Origin: Pleurotus djamor | Lineage: Eukaryota; Basidiomycota; Agaricomycetes; Agaricales; Pleurotaceae | NCBI GenBank assembly: GCA_029747585.1 | Contig: JAPEVF010000028.1 | Coordinates: forward strand, 1 to 64,000 | DNA length: 64,000 nt | Reading direction: 5' to 3' | In this document: piece by piece, positions 1 to 11,249 of the stretch | How positions within the stretch are numbered: position 1 is the stretch's first letter | How the letters are laid out: every line of letters starts with the position of its first letter | Notes under the pieces: generated by a model | The model's database searches: none | Seen by the model: only the letters and a program-made list of their open reading frames with translations | Told to the model about the DNA's origin: nothing | Position numbers and translations under genes: made by a program

Positions 1-464
1 ATGCCTCTCACAGTTCATGTCAACTCTTTGATGGCAATGTACATCTCCCCTTCTCTTCTCCTTATCAAAATTCTTCTTCTAACCAACTTGAGCAGGTTCA
101 ACGCACGACACTACTTCCGCCCACGTGCGACCAACACCGTCATTCTCCAAGCACACGACGCCTCCATAACCGTCTCTAAAGTCGGCGGGCTGCGCGTCAA
201 GTCCCTCCGAACAACACACGACGACGGTCCGACGGTGAATACAGCTGGATTGCCGCTGTTTACGAAACATGATAGTGAAATTGATGTAAGCAAACGTAGA
301 TTATGATTTTATCTTTATCTTGGTTGATTGTGGGACGCTGACTGTCGTTTTGTGTTTTCAAGTTGTTTCGTCCTCCGCAAATCGATGTCAACATCCATAC
401 GACGCAGGATAAACGGGTCAGCCCTTCGCGCGATTATCCTTACTCCCTACCTCATTACTTCTAA
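1..464 (+). CDS. DUF6534-type membrane protein, C-terminal part only (5' end outside window)
   Basis: This is the tail of a gene whose beginning lies before base 1. Three exons read in frame: 1-38, 96-285 and 363-464, with introns 39-95 and 286-362. The peptide runs VHVNSLMAM, then FNARHYFR, then a polar tail ending HTTQDKR plus a short extension. The same blocks in the same intron phases recur in the complete paralogue at 4573-6686, which ends TTQDKSVTSL. The family (DUF6534) consists of multi-pass membrane proteins abundant in Agaricomycetes with a short cytosolic tail; function is unknown. The last exon could instead splice at the gtcagc at 417, giving a slightly different end. Confidence 0.7.
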
Positions 465-1400
465 CCCATCTAACTACCTTACTATGCGGAAGTAATGAAA
501 TCCAGTAGAGGAAGTAAGTCGTTTGAGGTGGAAGGTGTGGCAGTGAGTGCGGGGAGCTTGTAACAAAGTCCATCTACCATCTATCATTTCACGTATGTAT
601 CGGAACCTAAACAGCGTCCGGGTTTCTCGTACATCAATTCTTGTTCTAATTGTTCGCTTTGTTATGCACCAGTGTAGCCTTTAGCTTCCTTCCCTCTGAT
701 CTATCAGAAGTACGCGTTTTTCTGACGTGTACATTGTTCAGTGATACTGAACGCATGGATTCCATCGCGGTGAATTTTGATTCATTGTTTAAATTTGATG
801 AGGTCGTTCGATTAAAATGGGTATGAACGTGCAGATGTATACTACCTACTAGCAAGGGTGGGAGGTGGGGATGAGGTAAGGGGGGTTGATCGGAGGGGGG
901 TATATCGGGGTATGGATGTATGGAGTACACAGCAGATGGAGACAACGATGATAACAACTTATAAACAAGACGAGTGATGATGGTACAACAGAAAGCAACT
1001 AAGAAACCAAGTCCAATAAGGATAGCGAAAGTTCAAAGAAGGGGAAGAAAAAGAAAACCGGTTAAACAGCGACAACTTGGTGAACGGTGAACGGAAAGAT
1101 GAACGCGGAGATCGACGGAAAGCGGGGGTTGATATGTAAGGATAAAGATATTGATACAGTCCGAGATTCGTCTTGAGAGATACAAAGCGGGAAGCAGAAA
1201 GGATACAGTCCGAACCGAGAGGAGAAAGCAGTCGAGCCGGGTCCATGCGCACTGCGCACGGGAGGAGTTGGGGAGGGGAAACAGCCAGGGACCAGGGAAT
1301 CTTGAGATGAGAGAGAGAACAATGGGCGGGCGATTCGGCTTTAGGGATCTAAGATACGTCCGTTCGTTTCCCTAGATGAAATGAAGAGTAAAAAGCCAGA
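465..1400. other. Intergenic stretch without a supported gene
   Basis: Open frames here are short and have no family signature. A purine-rich, G-rich tract lies at about 845-925 and again at about 1245-1330. It separates the DUF6534 tail from the 3' end of the DUF6699 gene, so it is a shared 3' region. Confidence 0.4.
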
Positions 1401-2187
1401 TCATGCAGTTGGTTGACTGCCAAAATTGATAAACCAAGAGCCTGAGCCGTCCGTTGCAGGACTGAGCCCGAGGAAGAGCGTGTTTTGGCCGAGCCAGTCG
1501 AGTCTTTTGAGCCCCGCACGGTAATCATCCGGTTTGTTTGCCGTGCGACGGGCGAATGACTCGGATAGATGAGATCGCTGGTGCGGCTGGAGGGCGGCCA
1601 TCTCGTGGCGGGATATACCCGCCTGGAGCGCTAAGTAAATTTGGTGCAGCACGTCATATAAGGTCAATCCATGTTGGCTTTCGACCTGGATGGGGAGGTC
1701 TACTTGGAGGGATTGGTTGTAGATCCTTATGAGGAGTCTAGGTATGCTAGGGTACGTTGCTGGGTCGGAGAGTTGGTGTGGTTGAGTCGATCGCTTGAAG
1801 CGGATCGTTTCGGTTGGGTATGCAAGGTTGAAGTATATTACACCAGAAGGGTTATAGACTAATGCAGGATGAATTTGGAACCCCGGTGAGCCTCCGCCAT
1901 GTGAACGTTCTAATATTTTACCGAACGAATAGATTACCGGGTCAGAGTCGGTTTATTTAGGAAGGAACAATGGATTACTGACGATTTCGGGGGTCATCTG
2001 GAAGCGGGATATTTCCTAATTGGGGAGCCCGCCCCGACGTCCAATTTTGGGGCAGTGCGACACCATACGGGGATTGGCCAGGTGACAAGACATGAGTAGC
2101 AGGGTGATGCGGGGTGTGTGAGGTGCGGACTTTGTTCGTGTCATAGCTATAGGTAGATGGCGACGGTGAGGAGATGTGCATGTGCAT
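1401..2187 (-). CDS. DUF6699 domain protein
   Basis: Two exons on the minus strand: 2187-1983 and 1909-1401, joined by one 73-bp intron with donor gtcagt, giving about 237 residues. The first exon is Ser/Pro/His-rich low complexity. The second holds the DUF6699 domain: an N-terminal strand reading FQIHPALVYNPSGVIYFNLA, then LSDPATYPSIPRLLI, the core TLYDVLHQIYLAL, and the C-terminal LDWLGQNTLFLGLSPATDGSGSW. DUF6699 is common in mushroom-forming fungi and has no known function. I chose the Met at 2187; a longer start at 2349 in the same frame is possible. The splice phase is what joins the domain start to the low-complexity head. Confidence 0.7.
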
Positions 2188-4572
2188 GGTGGGAGGCGGA
2201 CTACGGAAAGTTGGGGGACAAGGGAAATTACGAGTCGAGTCATAACACGTCCCGAAATCTTTATAGCATGGTGGGTTATCAACACGCAAATATTCGAGCC
2301 AACAACGACATACAGGATTGTTTACAGGCGGGACAATGACTCGAGTCACGCCGGAGCTCGCAGCTGCTCGGGTGAGTCGCGTTTGGCCAATGGCGTCTTC
2401 GGCGGAGCTGTTGTTCGAGTCATGAGACCGACTTTAGCGCCAGTCGGTTAGCCTTATCGGGTAAATCAGCGTCGGTGTCAATCAAAAAAGGAAACACATG
2501 GGCGCACCCCGCCCTTTCCATCAAACCGCCCACGCTAGAAGACCCCAACCATTGTCATCCTTGACAGCTTCCACAGGGCGAAGGGGTCGATGTTTACGCG
2601 CCAAGATGAGCTGCTCGCGAGTACTGCAGTGAGTCGGTTTGTGGCATGTCGCGACTCGCAATCTAAAAACAAACATCAGAACTGCGCAGGTATCAAAATG
2701 CATGAGTTGGCTGTAACGGCTGTGGGGCTGTATGTGTTCTCCACATATGCTCACCTCTGGCTCTGGGGTAGGAGACACGCTCCCAAATCGCCGCACTGTC
2801 ACGGTCGTTACTGGGGACACTGGTTGATTGCTCGTTGATCGGGAAAAGTGGGGTTTCGGCGCCTATTGCAAAGTGCCCGCTTAACGCCGCGGACCGTGAC
2901 ATACGGGCAACATAACAACAGCCCACAGTCACGACTTCAACCACAGGCTTCATCACGCGTCCATACTTATCAGATATGCTTCAGTTCTGCCGTGTAATCA
3001 TCTCGGCGGAGGCAGGCTATGCTGATTTTCGAATTTCCTGTTTCTGGCGTCAGCATGGAACCCCATATGCAAACTTTGCCTGTTGCTCACTTTGAAGTTT
3101 GAAAGGAATCGGAATAGCCAGCTGACGCTTCAAGATGCCAAACCTCCATCTGGAACTCGACGTGGATAGGCGTGACGACGCGGTAACTGCCTTGAAGCGA
3201 AGAGTGAAATTCGCTGGAATATATGGCCTAAACCCACACACAAGGGAGACGGGACCGAGCTTGGAGGACAGCAAGCATTCAGAACGCAAGTACCTAACTT
3301 CTCAAGTCGCTGAAAAGATATCCGATGATGAAGTTGACGGGAGCAGATCGTTGAACAGTTGGCTGGAGTTGGCGTTGTCGAGCTCGTTAAACTTGGAGAA
3401 TTCAGTGCGTTTCCTCATTGATTTTGTCGCCTACGAACACGTACTAACCACCCGTCCATCTTTCCATTATCCATTATCAGAGACGCCGTTCGGCCCATCG
3501 TTATCTTGGAATAGGTGATGATGACTCTCGAGAGTCAACGAGGATGCATACATGCTCTCGATGAGCATGGCGTTTTTGAGCATATATTTTTTTTTTCGGG
3601 AAGGACGTATTTGCGCGCACCACCTGAAGAGCGACGCCAACGCTCATCGAGTCTGGCGACTCCAGCCTCGTCGACATCGTCGAAGTTGCTTGCGTCGGCG
3701 TGAGGGGAGACGATGGTGTCGCTGATCAAGCTGTTTGGACGCGTCATACTGCCTCTTCCCTCCTCGATCGCCTCTCGATCCTCAACACATACATACGTGG
3801 TTTATTTTCTTTGCAAAATGGCAATTTTCTCCCCTTTGAAACCTCGTTGCGTGCTCTCGCTCCCGCATTTTCCGCTGAATTATCGCCACCTTAGCCTGAC
3901 TCAGACTGGACATTGATTGGTCCCCTGCCCTCGTTCAAATGGTCGTTTATTCACTGGGCGATAATACAAACCTCAAGCTCGAGGAGTACGGCGCTCAATA
4001 CTCGCCGAGACTTCATTTCGTTTTCTGAATGTTGCCCTTGCTGAGGCTTGCTCTCGCCTTTCTGTTTCTGGGTAATCTAAATTCGTCGTCTGGCACTGCT
4101 CGATCTCAAAGCACGCAACAAGTAACCAGAAGAACCAGAAGAACCAGAAGATGCCATAAATGCGGTAGTTGGCCGACGCCCGCGGTTATTCCAAAATCAT
4201 CCAGTCGAACAACATGGACGCTCAGGCTGTTATGACATATGGACAATCCCACAGCCTGGAAGTTGTAACTTCAACATCATGCCTTTGATCACGGGTCCGT
4301 GTTGCGATGATATGTTTCGAATCCAGCCGCACACATGAACACCCACACCATCATCCCGGGTACCATCCAACCGTCTCGTGGGTACGTTTCAGTCCTCGAA
4401 ATATCCCATCACGCATCTGCATCAGCACCTATACCCACCGGCCTCCTGTTCACTGAGTCTGATGCAGATGAACAGAAGCACTTGACATAGACGTGTTTGA
4501 TATAACTAAAGGCGTCACTCGGCAGGCTATGCTTTTCCCCTTCCCCAACTTCCTGTTTCTTGAACCTTGAGG
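2188..4572. other. Long intergenic region; possible gene remnant near 3130-3420
   Basis: No intact gene is convincing. Around 3290-3420 a plus-strand reading ending in ISDDEVDG continues, after a one-base frame change, as EQIVEQLAGVGVVELVKLGE. This faintly resembles the C-terminal part of carboxymuconolactone decarboxylase/AhpD-like proteins, and may be a decayed copy. The stretch also contains a small 9-bp tandem repeat at 4124-4150. The last few hundred bases are the presumed promoter of the DUF6534 gene. Confidence 0.3.
4124..4150. repeat. Three copies of a 9-bp tandem repeat (aaccagaag)
   Basis: Three perfect head-to-tail copies at 4124-4132, 4133-4141 and 4142-4150. Intergenic and too short to be more than slippage. 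Confidence 0.85.
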
Positions 4573-6686
4573 ATGAACGTGGAGTCTGCGTCTGTGAACT
4601 ATGCATTCTTCTTTGCTGGGCTTCTCATTGCTGCGGTGTGAGTCCGACATCGTCGCTGGAGAAGACGATAGACTGTTGACCGCAGTGGTTCTGCGAACAG
4701 ACTACTTGGAATCACCATAGTTCAGGCATCGACGTTCTTCTTTGTCCATCGGAAGGACCCTCGAGGACACAAGGCTGTGGTGAGTCGCTATTCCGTCTGA
4801 CTCGCTTGTGCTCACGCGCGGACTACCCCCACTAAGATCACATCGGTTCTGTACGAGTCCCACTATCCACTCGACTTGGTGTCCTAATTCACGTTGCTAC
4901 AGGACACTTGACGTTCTGCACTTTGCATTCGTCGCTACCTCGTTCTTCAGCTACGTGGTGCTGCAACCCGCGGGTAAAAAGCCGGATGACATTCATTTCA
5001 TCTGGTCGTGTAAGGTATATACTTTGGGTCTTCTCTCTTCCCTTCAACGCCAAGGGTATTCACCTTGTACCCGTTTGTAGGTTTTCTACGCCTTAGAGGT
5101 TCGCCCATGCGCCCCTCAGATCAACATGCGTCGTGCTGATCATCACTGTCCAGACCGTCACAATCGCCATCGCTCATTGGTACGCCATCTCCTCCGCCGA
5201 TGATACCTCATGACATGTCTGACCAAACACTTCCCTCCAGTATGTATGGCCTCCGAATCTGGAGACGTGCGTACACCCATGCATCCATCGCACCCACATC
5301 ACGCGATAACACTCTCCTTCTCCTTCACTAGTTGCGAAACCAGAAGACATCTTCGTCAGGTTCATCGCGGTCTCCGTGGTACGCTCTCTCACGTTCCTGT
5401 CAATTTGCTGTGCTTCTAAATCATGTTTATCTTAGTTCGTCTTGATCGCTGGTTCTTTCGGTACGCTCTCTCACACGTTATCGCTCGTACCAGAACTGAG
5501 GGAAGGCTGATCATGATGCATGCTTTCGAAATGCGATTTCGTATTACACAGCTGTTGGGATTGGTACGTTGCCGGGTTATCTGATAGACCGTTTGGTTCT
5601 GATGAGACTACGCCTCAGCGACATCAATTAAAGTGTACGCGTGTATTCCTGGGCTCACGTTCGGCCATGTCTCTCACTCCCGATGTTGATGACCATAGGT
5701 TCGGCCTTTGGTCCCTCGCAAAAGGCTTTCAACCAACATCAGTCAGTCATGCCGTTAAGCTAACCAATGGACAAACCATGCTGATCCTTCCGATACCCTA
5801 TTGCTTACTCTAGACTTGGAATTTCATCAACCTGGGCCTTAGCTCCCTCGTTGACATCTTCGTTACAGGCTTATTAACGTATTCGCTCTATCGACGGACG
5901 TCGTATTCGTGGTAGGTCACCATCAACCCATGTCACCAAGTACTCGACTTGTTTATCTACGCGCTTTGTTGCATCTTAGGGCGCAGTCTGTCAACGAACT
6001 CTTCATAGCATTCGCACTGAATACTGGGATGTTGACTGTGTAAGTGTCTTCTGTTCGAACGACACCTGGGTTCTTATAAGCTTGTAGGCTTTTCTCCGCC
6101 GCAGCGTTCATCGCTGTAAGTCCATCTATGTTCCTTCGTGTCCACAAATTGGTTGAATGATATGGATCTCGGTTAGTTCGCTTCCGATCCTTCATCCCTC
6201 ATCTTCCTGGCTTTCCGTATGGTCCTCATGACCGGTAAGGAGCTACTTCTACCTTTTTCGATAGTATCCTTGCTCACTGCCTCGTAGTCCACGTCAACTC
6301 GCTCATTGGGATGTATGTCCCCTCTCCTAAAAATTATTCCAAGTATTCTATTCAACTACTTCCCTAGGTTCAACGCACGATACTACTTCCGTGTGCAAAC
6401 ACCCCCGTCAACCATCGTGATCCCATCCCATCAAGCCTCCATCAACATCTCAAAACATGGACGCGCACGCGCGGTCCCTCATCATCATGGCCTACGATCA
6501 TCAACGCCGACCATTAACGAAGCTGGGTTACCGCTTTTTTCGAGGGATTCGCTGGAATCTGAGGTACGTTTGGATGATTGATAATGAGTGGATGTGATGA
6601 ACACTGTGTTTGTTTGATAGGGACATCCAACTGTGGTAGAAGTCCATGTCACCACGACGCAAGACAAGAGCGTCACTTCTTTGTGA
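4573..6686 (+). CDS. DUF6534-type multi-pass membrane protein
   Basis: A many-exon gene read from ATG 4573 (MNVESASVNYAFFFAGLLIAAV). Short exons follow, encoding hydrophobic segments: LLGITIVQASTFFF, TLDVLHFAFVATSFFSYVVL, a loop with a short exon VFYALE, TVTIAIAH, then CMYGLRIW and further membrane segments. The tail is VHVNSLIGM joined to FNARYYFR. Stop is 6684-6686 after TTQDKSVTSL. This matches the seven-helix-like layout of the DUF6534 family with a polar C-terminal tail. It is a paralogue of the truncated gene at the left edge; both tails share FNAR(H/Y)YFR and the same last intron positions. Not all middle exon borders can be fixed by eye. Function is unknown; receptor-like or transport roles are only guesses. 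Confidence 0.75.
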
Positions 6687-7044
6687 CTATCTCGAGGCCT
6701 TTCTCAGTGGACTCTCCTTACTGTCGCTTTATATTTTGTGCTTACCGATGATTTATTTCACTTTCTGGATGGATGATTATAACGACCTAGGCTAAGCTAC
6801 ATATGATGGATCCAGTTTCCACGATGGGGGTATTAGTGCATGATAATCAAGGATACGAAAAGATCGAAGGAAGTTGGTAGATCAATGTAGAGTAAGTATG
6901 GATACAGATCTAAATAAATGAGAGGTGAGAGTTGACACATGTATGTTGAAAAAGTTTCAATTTGAAATCCGAATCCAGAAAAACCGAAATGCCCATCATC
7001 GCCGTTCAGATGGTCATCACACAACCCGCACCCACGCACACACT
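6687..7044. other. Convergent 3' intergenic region
   Basis: Lies between the stop of the DUF6534 gene (plus) and the stop of the BTB gene (minus). AT-rich, with no coding signature; expected to hold both polyadenylation regions. Confidence 0.5.
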
Positions 7045-8529
7045 CTATGTGACGGTCCCACCACTCCCATCAGCCGTTTCCAATCTAAACCAAGTTGGCA
7101 ACATCTTCCATATCTTCTCCCTCTCCCTCGACGCCCAGTTCTCTAAGCTCCTCGCACAAGCTTTACACTCCGAAAACTCGGCGCTCTTCAACTGCCCCAA
7201 CTCCTCCGCAACATACAACGGATCGCTAAACCCTCTCTCCCTATCGAACAAGTAATGCTGCGTAGCCAGCTCAACAAGTTCGGAGAAATCCTTTCGACAT
7301 GCAGCGGCGGAGACGCAGACCCCTGGGGGTGAGTAGGTTGAGGATTTATTACGGGAGTGCACTTGGGTTGTGGGGTAACGGAGGTGTTGGCTTTGACCCA
7401 TGGCCTGGATGAGGGTTGTTATGGCTTGTTGGAAGGCTTCTTTTCCTAGCGCCAACCGTTGCACGTCACTACTAGCGAGTGTAGGTGGGAATGAAGAAGG
7501 GGAATGGTACAGAGGTTCATCTCCATTCGGCTCGAAGATTTGAGAAAATGTGTATCGCGAGAGGTCGTAGAAGGCTGATATGAGGAGAGAGGATGCATCC
7601 ACTTCCCTGGCCAAGCTGATGACCGCCTGAAAGGGTGGTCTTTAGATGGAATTCGATGGAGAATGCGACGGATAGATAAAGGATAAAACGTACAAGCGGC
7701 GAGGGGTATAGATGTCCCCCTGTTTCCATCTCATACGCTCTTGCGAGATCCTCCCTCGCGTCCCATGCTTTGAGGTTATCGGGCCATGCCACGGAGAGGT
7801 GTGCGAGTGCTTGATCTCGTAGAGACTCTATGATGTATTTCGTAGAGAGTCGTAGGATACCAGACACGACCTTGAAGTCGGCTTGATTGTTATTGCCAAA
7901 CTTTCTGTGAGATTAGGTAGCAATCAAGTTTCAGGCCTAACCTATGCATGCGATTATGAAGAATGGGTTACTCACGGACCATCATATAGAGCTGCGAAGA
8001 GGTTCGCCACATCGAAGGCCAAATCTTGAAGACAAAGGGTTGGGCAATCGACGATATCATGAAGGAGATCGTCTGAAGCACCATGTCCCTGTATACAGTT
8101 CAAGGACTCCAAGGCCTTTGCCTTTGCGGATACTTTGCTGCTCTCCTTCCTCGACGACGACTTGGGTTGTGGAACAGAGAACATGTCTCTGAAACATATA
8201 GATCGTCTCGCCAATTGATACATGTGCACCCTGAAGAGCGTGTTCTCCGCCCTACAAACGACGCTACCGTCCGGAAACCACAAGTCTTGGTGTCTTCGAA
8301 GCTCGGCGCCGCTCTCGATGTCGAAGATACCCGTTGGTGATGCGTGTGTTTCGGTATCGTAAAGTGAGACATTGGAACTGCTCGAGGCGTCTTGTGAATG
8401 AAGAGATGAAGACTGCGCAGCCAGTGAAGAGGTCATGGATGATCTGATGCGTGAGCTGGTGAGGAGAGAAGGGTTTGGTGAGAATTCCATTGAACCGGAG
8501 GATGGGGGGAGGAAGCGAAAGTCGGTCAA
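7045..8529 (-). CDS. BTB/POZ domain protein
   Basis: Three exons on the minus strand: 8529-7976, 7904-7694 and 7626-7045. After a Ser-rich head of about 75 residues comes the BTB core: RRHQDLWFPDGSVVCRAENT, LFRVHMYQLARRSICFRDMF, then CPTLCLQDLAFDVANLFAAL and YDGP. Exon 2 continues as the BACK-like stretch VSGILRLSTKYIIESLRDQA, and exon 3 is helical with Cys and Lys residues near its end. This is the usual architecture of the large Agaricomycete BTB family, about 450 residues. BTB domains mediate dimerisation and often cullin-3 binding; neither is shown here. Met 8529 is chosen because the frame closes upstream; 8490 is an alternative. Confidence 0.8.
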
Positions 8530-8531
8530 GC

Positions 8532-8756
8532 CTACTGTCCAAACTCAAAGGGGAAATCTCCCCGGTTATATTTATGGGCGTCTATAACACAACGCCCCTT
8601 CAAGGCATCTGCCAACGACGTCAGTTCTTCTTCTGCTTCCATGCAACTAGCTATTTCAGGCCAATGCTCAAGCAGGTGATTACAGCGTAGCTCTTTCGTA
8701 GCACCAAGGAAACTTGCGAAGCGTGTGTATGTGTTGAGGAAGAGATAGGCACGCAT
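8532..8756 (-). CDS. Unrecognised 74-residue open frame upstream of the BTB gene
   Basis: Reads MRAYLFLNTYTRFASFLGAT, then KELRCNHLLEHWPEIASCME, and ends DFPFEFGQ just 2 bases before the BTB start, on the same strand but in another frame. Its composition (aromatic, balanced charges) looks coding rather than random. It may be a small gene, an upstream frame in the BTB mRNA, or an exon spliced into it. I do not recognise a family. Confidence 0.3.
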   Translation of the reverse strand: MRAYLFLNTYTRFASFLGATKELRCNHLLEHWPEIASCMEAEEELTSLADALKGRCVIDAHKYNRGDFPFEFGQ

Positions 8757-8841
8757 CAGCCCTCCAAGGCCTGATCGGGGAGATTCTGAGTTACAGCTAC
8801 ATCACGAACTGATAGATATAAACGCACTCAATCTAGTAACA

Positions 8842-9520
8842 CTAGCCGATAACCCGTGCTACGCACGGAAATTAAAAATAAGGAGAATGATAATTGATTT
8901 ACATAGAGGGCACCTCGTCGCCCAACCTGCGGTTGGTCGGAATCGGTGCCCCATATTGCTCGTTTGACCGACTCCCAATGGACTTGAACAACCCACACAT
9001 TGCTCTCACCACACGCTTAATTTTTTATTGAAAATCTGAAAGGTATCGTATCATTGTGAACCACTCACCTTGTGTACTAATTCAAGCCCGCTCTGGTGCT
9101 CGTCTCATGGGCAGACGCTCACGCATACTAACGGTTCACGGTCGAAACATTACCCACACCCAAGGCCAAAAANGCGTGAACCGGCCACGATAACTCATTA
9201 GGAAGATACTCCCACAGTCAGTCTCGTGTTCGCACGCTCAATCTTCTATTGACTTACCTGTGCGAGAGGCGAGAGAGAAAGCAGAACTCTTCCCCTCTTA
9301 TATACGGGATGAGACTCGTTCCAGAAATTTCTCGTGCCCACCGCCAAGAAATTCTGGAATTTTCGATAGCCTGCTGAGGCGACGATGGATGTTAAACATG
9401 AAAAAGGAAAGTCCGAGATCACCGATTGTCTTTGACGTTTGTCTCTAGTGGTTTGTCTCGTGGGAAAAAGTATCGTCCTTTATAATATAGATATATAATA
9501 TAGATATAGATATAGATAGA
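8842..9520 (-). mobile_element. Candidate non-autonomous Helitron (679 bp)
   Basis: Read on the minus strand, the unit starts TCTATCTATATC at 9520, preceded by A (9521). It ends CTAG at 8842, followed by T (8841). A perfect 6-bp stem with a 3-base loop (8854-8868, ccgtgc tac gcacgg) sits 8 bases before the CTAG end. That is the terminal anatomy of Helitrons: 5' TC, 3' subterminal hairpin then CTRR, and insertion between A and T without target duplication. No Rep or helicase coding is present, so it would depend on a partner element. The AT-rich ATCTAT run at the 5' end is a short microsatellite. One ambiguous base lies inside, at 9173. Confidence 0.5.
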
Positions 9521-9925
9521 TCCGCTACTACTGGTGTGTGCGTAGTCTGAGGACTTACAAACCCTCCTGTCAGTTCGAGGGAAGGATAGCAATAGTGAGG
9601 GCGAATGGTCCGTCAACCATCTTTGGTGCTATAGTGGAATGAGCTGGAGAAAGACCTCTCAAAGAGGAGGCAGTCACTGTATCACAGGCTTTCATTTGAA
9701 TACGACATACTATGTCCTGTAGTTCTTTCTCAAGTTAGGGCGCTGGCCATGCGTCTCCAGCTTGAGAAAGAGCTACAAGACACACCCGAAGGAAAGTAAA
9801 GGACGGACAACGGATGCACGGAGGAAAGGGAGGGCCGGTCCGGTTATGCCAAGGATGCGGCAAATAGATACAAAGAAATAGCTGTAAGATACGAGCAACA
9901 AGACGTCCAGACTCAGAGCCCTGTC
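9521..9925. other. Intergenic region upstream of the phosphotransferase gene
   Basis: No coding signature. It contains an imperfect inverted repeat, ttctttctcaagtta at about 9723 against cttgagaaagagct at about 9760, probably part of the promoter region of the gene starting at 9926. Confidence 0.3.
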
Positions 9926-10900
9926 ATGACCGTGCCCCCCTTCGGTACGTTTTGTTGCTCCCTTTCAAACACACATTGACTCTGATGCCGCAAAGTCCCT
10001 CTGCCTCAGATACGCCGAACAATCCCTTTCTCTCATCGAACCATTCGCTTCCTCCTTGCCTGTCTTCCTGATGCCCTCAAACTGAGAATGTACGGCTTCA
10101 TCCACGCCCTCGCGACTCGTAAGAAATGGCACGACCTTCATCCCTCGATTCTGCGCCTTCCCTTTTCCCTGGTCCTTAAAGTTTCCGAAGACCACTCCGT
10201 TATCAATGAATCCGCCGCGCTCAAGTTGCTCGAGACTGAAAACATCCAAGGGATCAACGCGCCTTTCCTCGTCGATAATGTCGTAGGCCCTAATTCCAGC
10301 TTCCTGCTGTCGACGTTTATGTGCGGTGATCAGTGCGGGCGCGCCATGGCCAACGAGATGCTGCTTCCCTCAGACTGGGATCGGCTCATCCTAGACCTAC
10401 GTGATCAGTTCGAATCGCTTCATGCACAGACTATATCAAACGACCATGTTATCTGCAACGCCGCGGGGCTCATCCCCAATGACCCACGCGCTTTGTGGAT
10501 CGCCGAACGGAATGCTGACGTCTCATCGGTGGAAAAGTTCTTCAAGCAAATTTGGATTGGCCTTGATGGCCCCAAACAGAAGGCCATCCGACCTGTCATC
10601 GAGCCCCTCATCGCCCAGTCATCCAGCCTCGTGTTTTGCCACGGGGACTTGGCTCCTCGTAATCTCATTTTCTCGGATGGTTTGCAGAGTTGGAGGGATG
10701 GAAGGAGCCGCGTTGCCATCATCGACTGGGAGTACGCAATGTGGGCTACCCAACCCTGGGAGGCCCTCAAATCCATTGTCTGCGTACCATATCCAGATGA
10801 TGAATGGGTCCTCGCCGTCCGTCGCATTTTCCCCTCGAGTAATGCTTACTTGGATGCCGAGTTGCTTTGGCGCGCGAAGTCCGGAGTCATGTTGATCTAG
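9926..10900 (+). CDS. APH-family phosphotransferase
   Basis: Two exons: 9926-9944 and 9996-10900, joined by a 51-bp intron whose phase gives MTVPPFVPLPQIRRTIPF; about 307 residues. The fold is aminoglycoside phosphotransferase/choline-kinase-like. The N-lobe includes LPFSLVLKVSE (the ATP-anchoring Lys) and NESAALKLLE. The catalytic loop reads VFCHGDLAPRNLIF (Brenner-type HGDxxxxN), and the metal-binding Asp lies in VAIIDWEYA. Basidiomycetes have many such proteins; their substrates are mostly unknown and antibiotic resistance should not be inferred. The C-terminus ends soon after the WEYA helix region (ELLWRAKSGVML), close to normal length for the fungal family. Confidence 0.8.
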
Positions 10901-11249
10901 TGGCATACATAAGTACGCTTAACCTGTAATTCGTCCGACATGAGTCGCATTTCGCTTTGGCATAAGCGCCTCGTATGTTCTACAATGGTGCCTCAGCCTC
11001 ATTCACCATCTCAGACGTTAACTCTAGACTCGCTGATATATGATAACCCATGCTCGGCTCAATAAGAATCATCATGATGATCATGCTCCGCTGTCGCTTG
11101 ATCTGAGGGTACCTCGTCGCCCAATTTTTTGTCCGAGAAGAAATACCTTGAATGCCAGTGTGTACATAATAACTGATGTAAACAGGGCATAACATCCTAG
11201 TGGCGAGGCTGCAGGAGGATGCCAGCGCCTTCCTTTTTTCCATCCTAAC
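10901..11249. other. Intergenic stretch, no gene seen
   Basis: Short frames only. It is the 3' region of the phosphotransferase gene and the presumed promoter of the next gene. Confidence 0.4.

Noticed and set aside
3135..3518. 127-residue open frame with an AhpD/carboxymuconolactone decarboxylase-like echo
   Set aside because: Only a short stretch resembles the family, and needs a frame change; no catalytic Cys motif or start was found, so I list it only as a possible remnant.
9925..10900. Antibiotic-resistance function for the APH-like gene
   Set aside because: The fold is shared by many fungal kinases of unknown substrate; resistance cannot be inferred.
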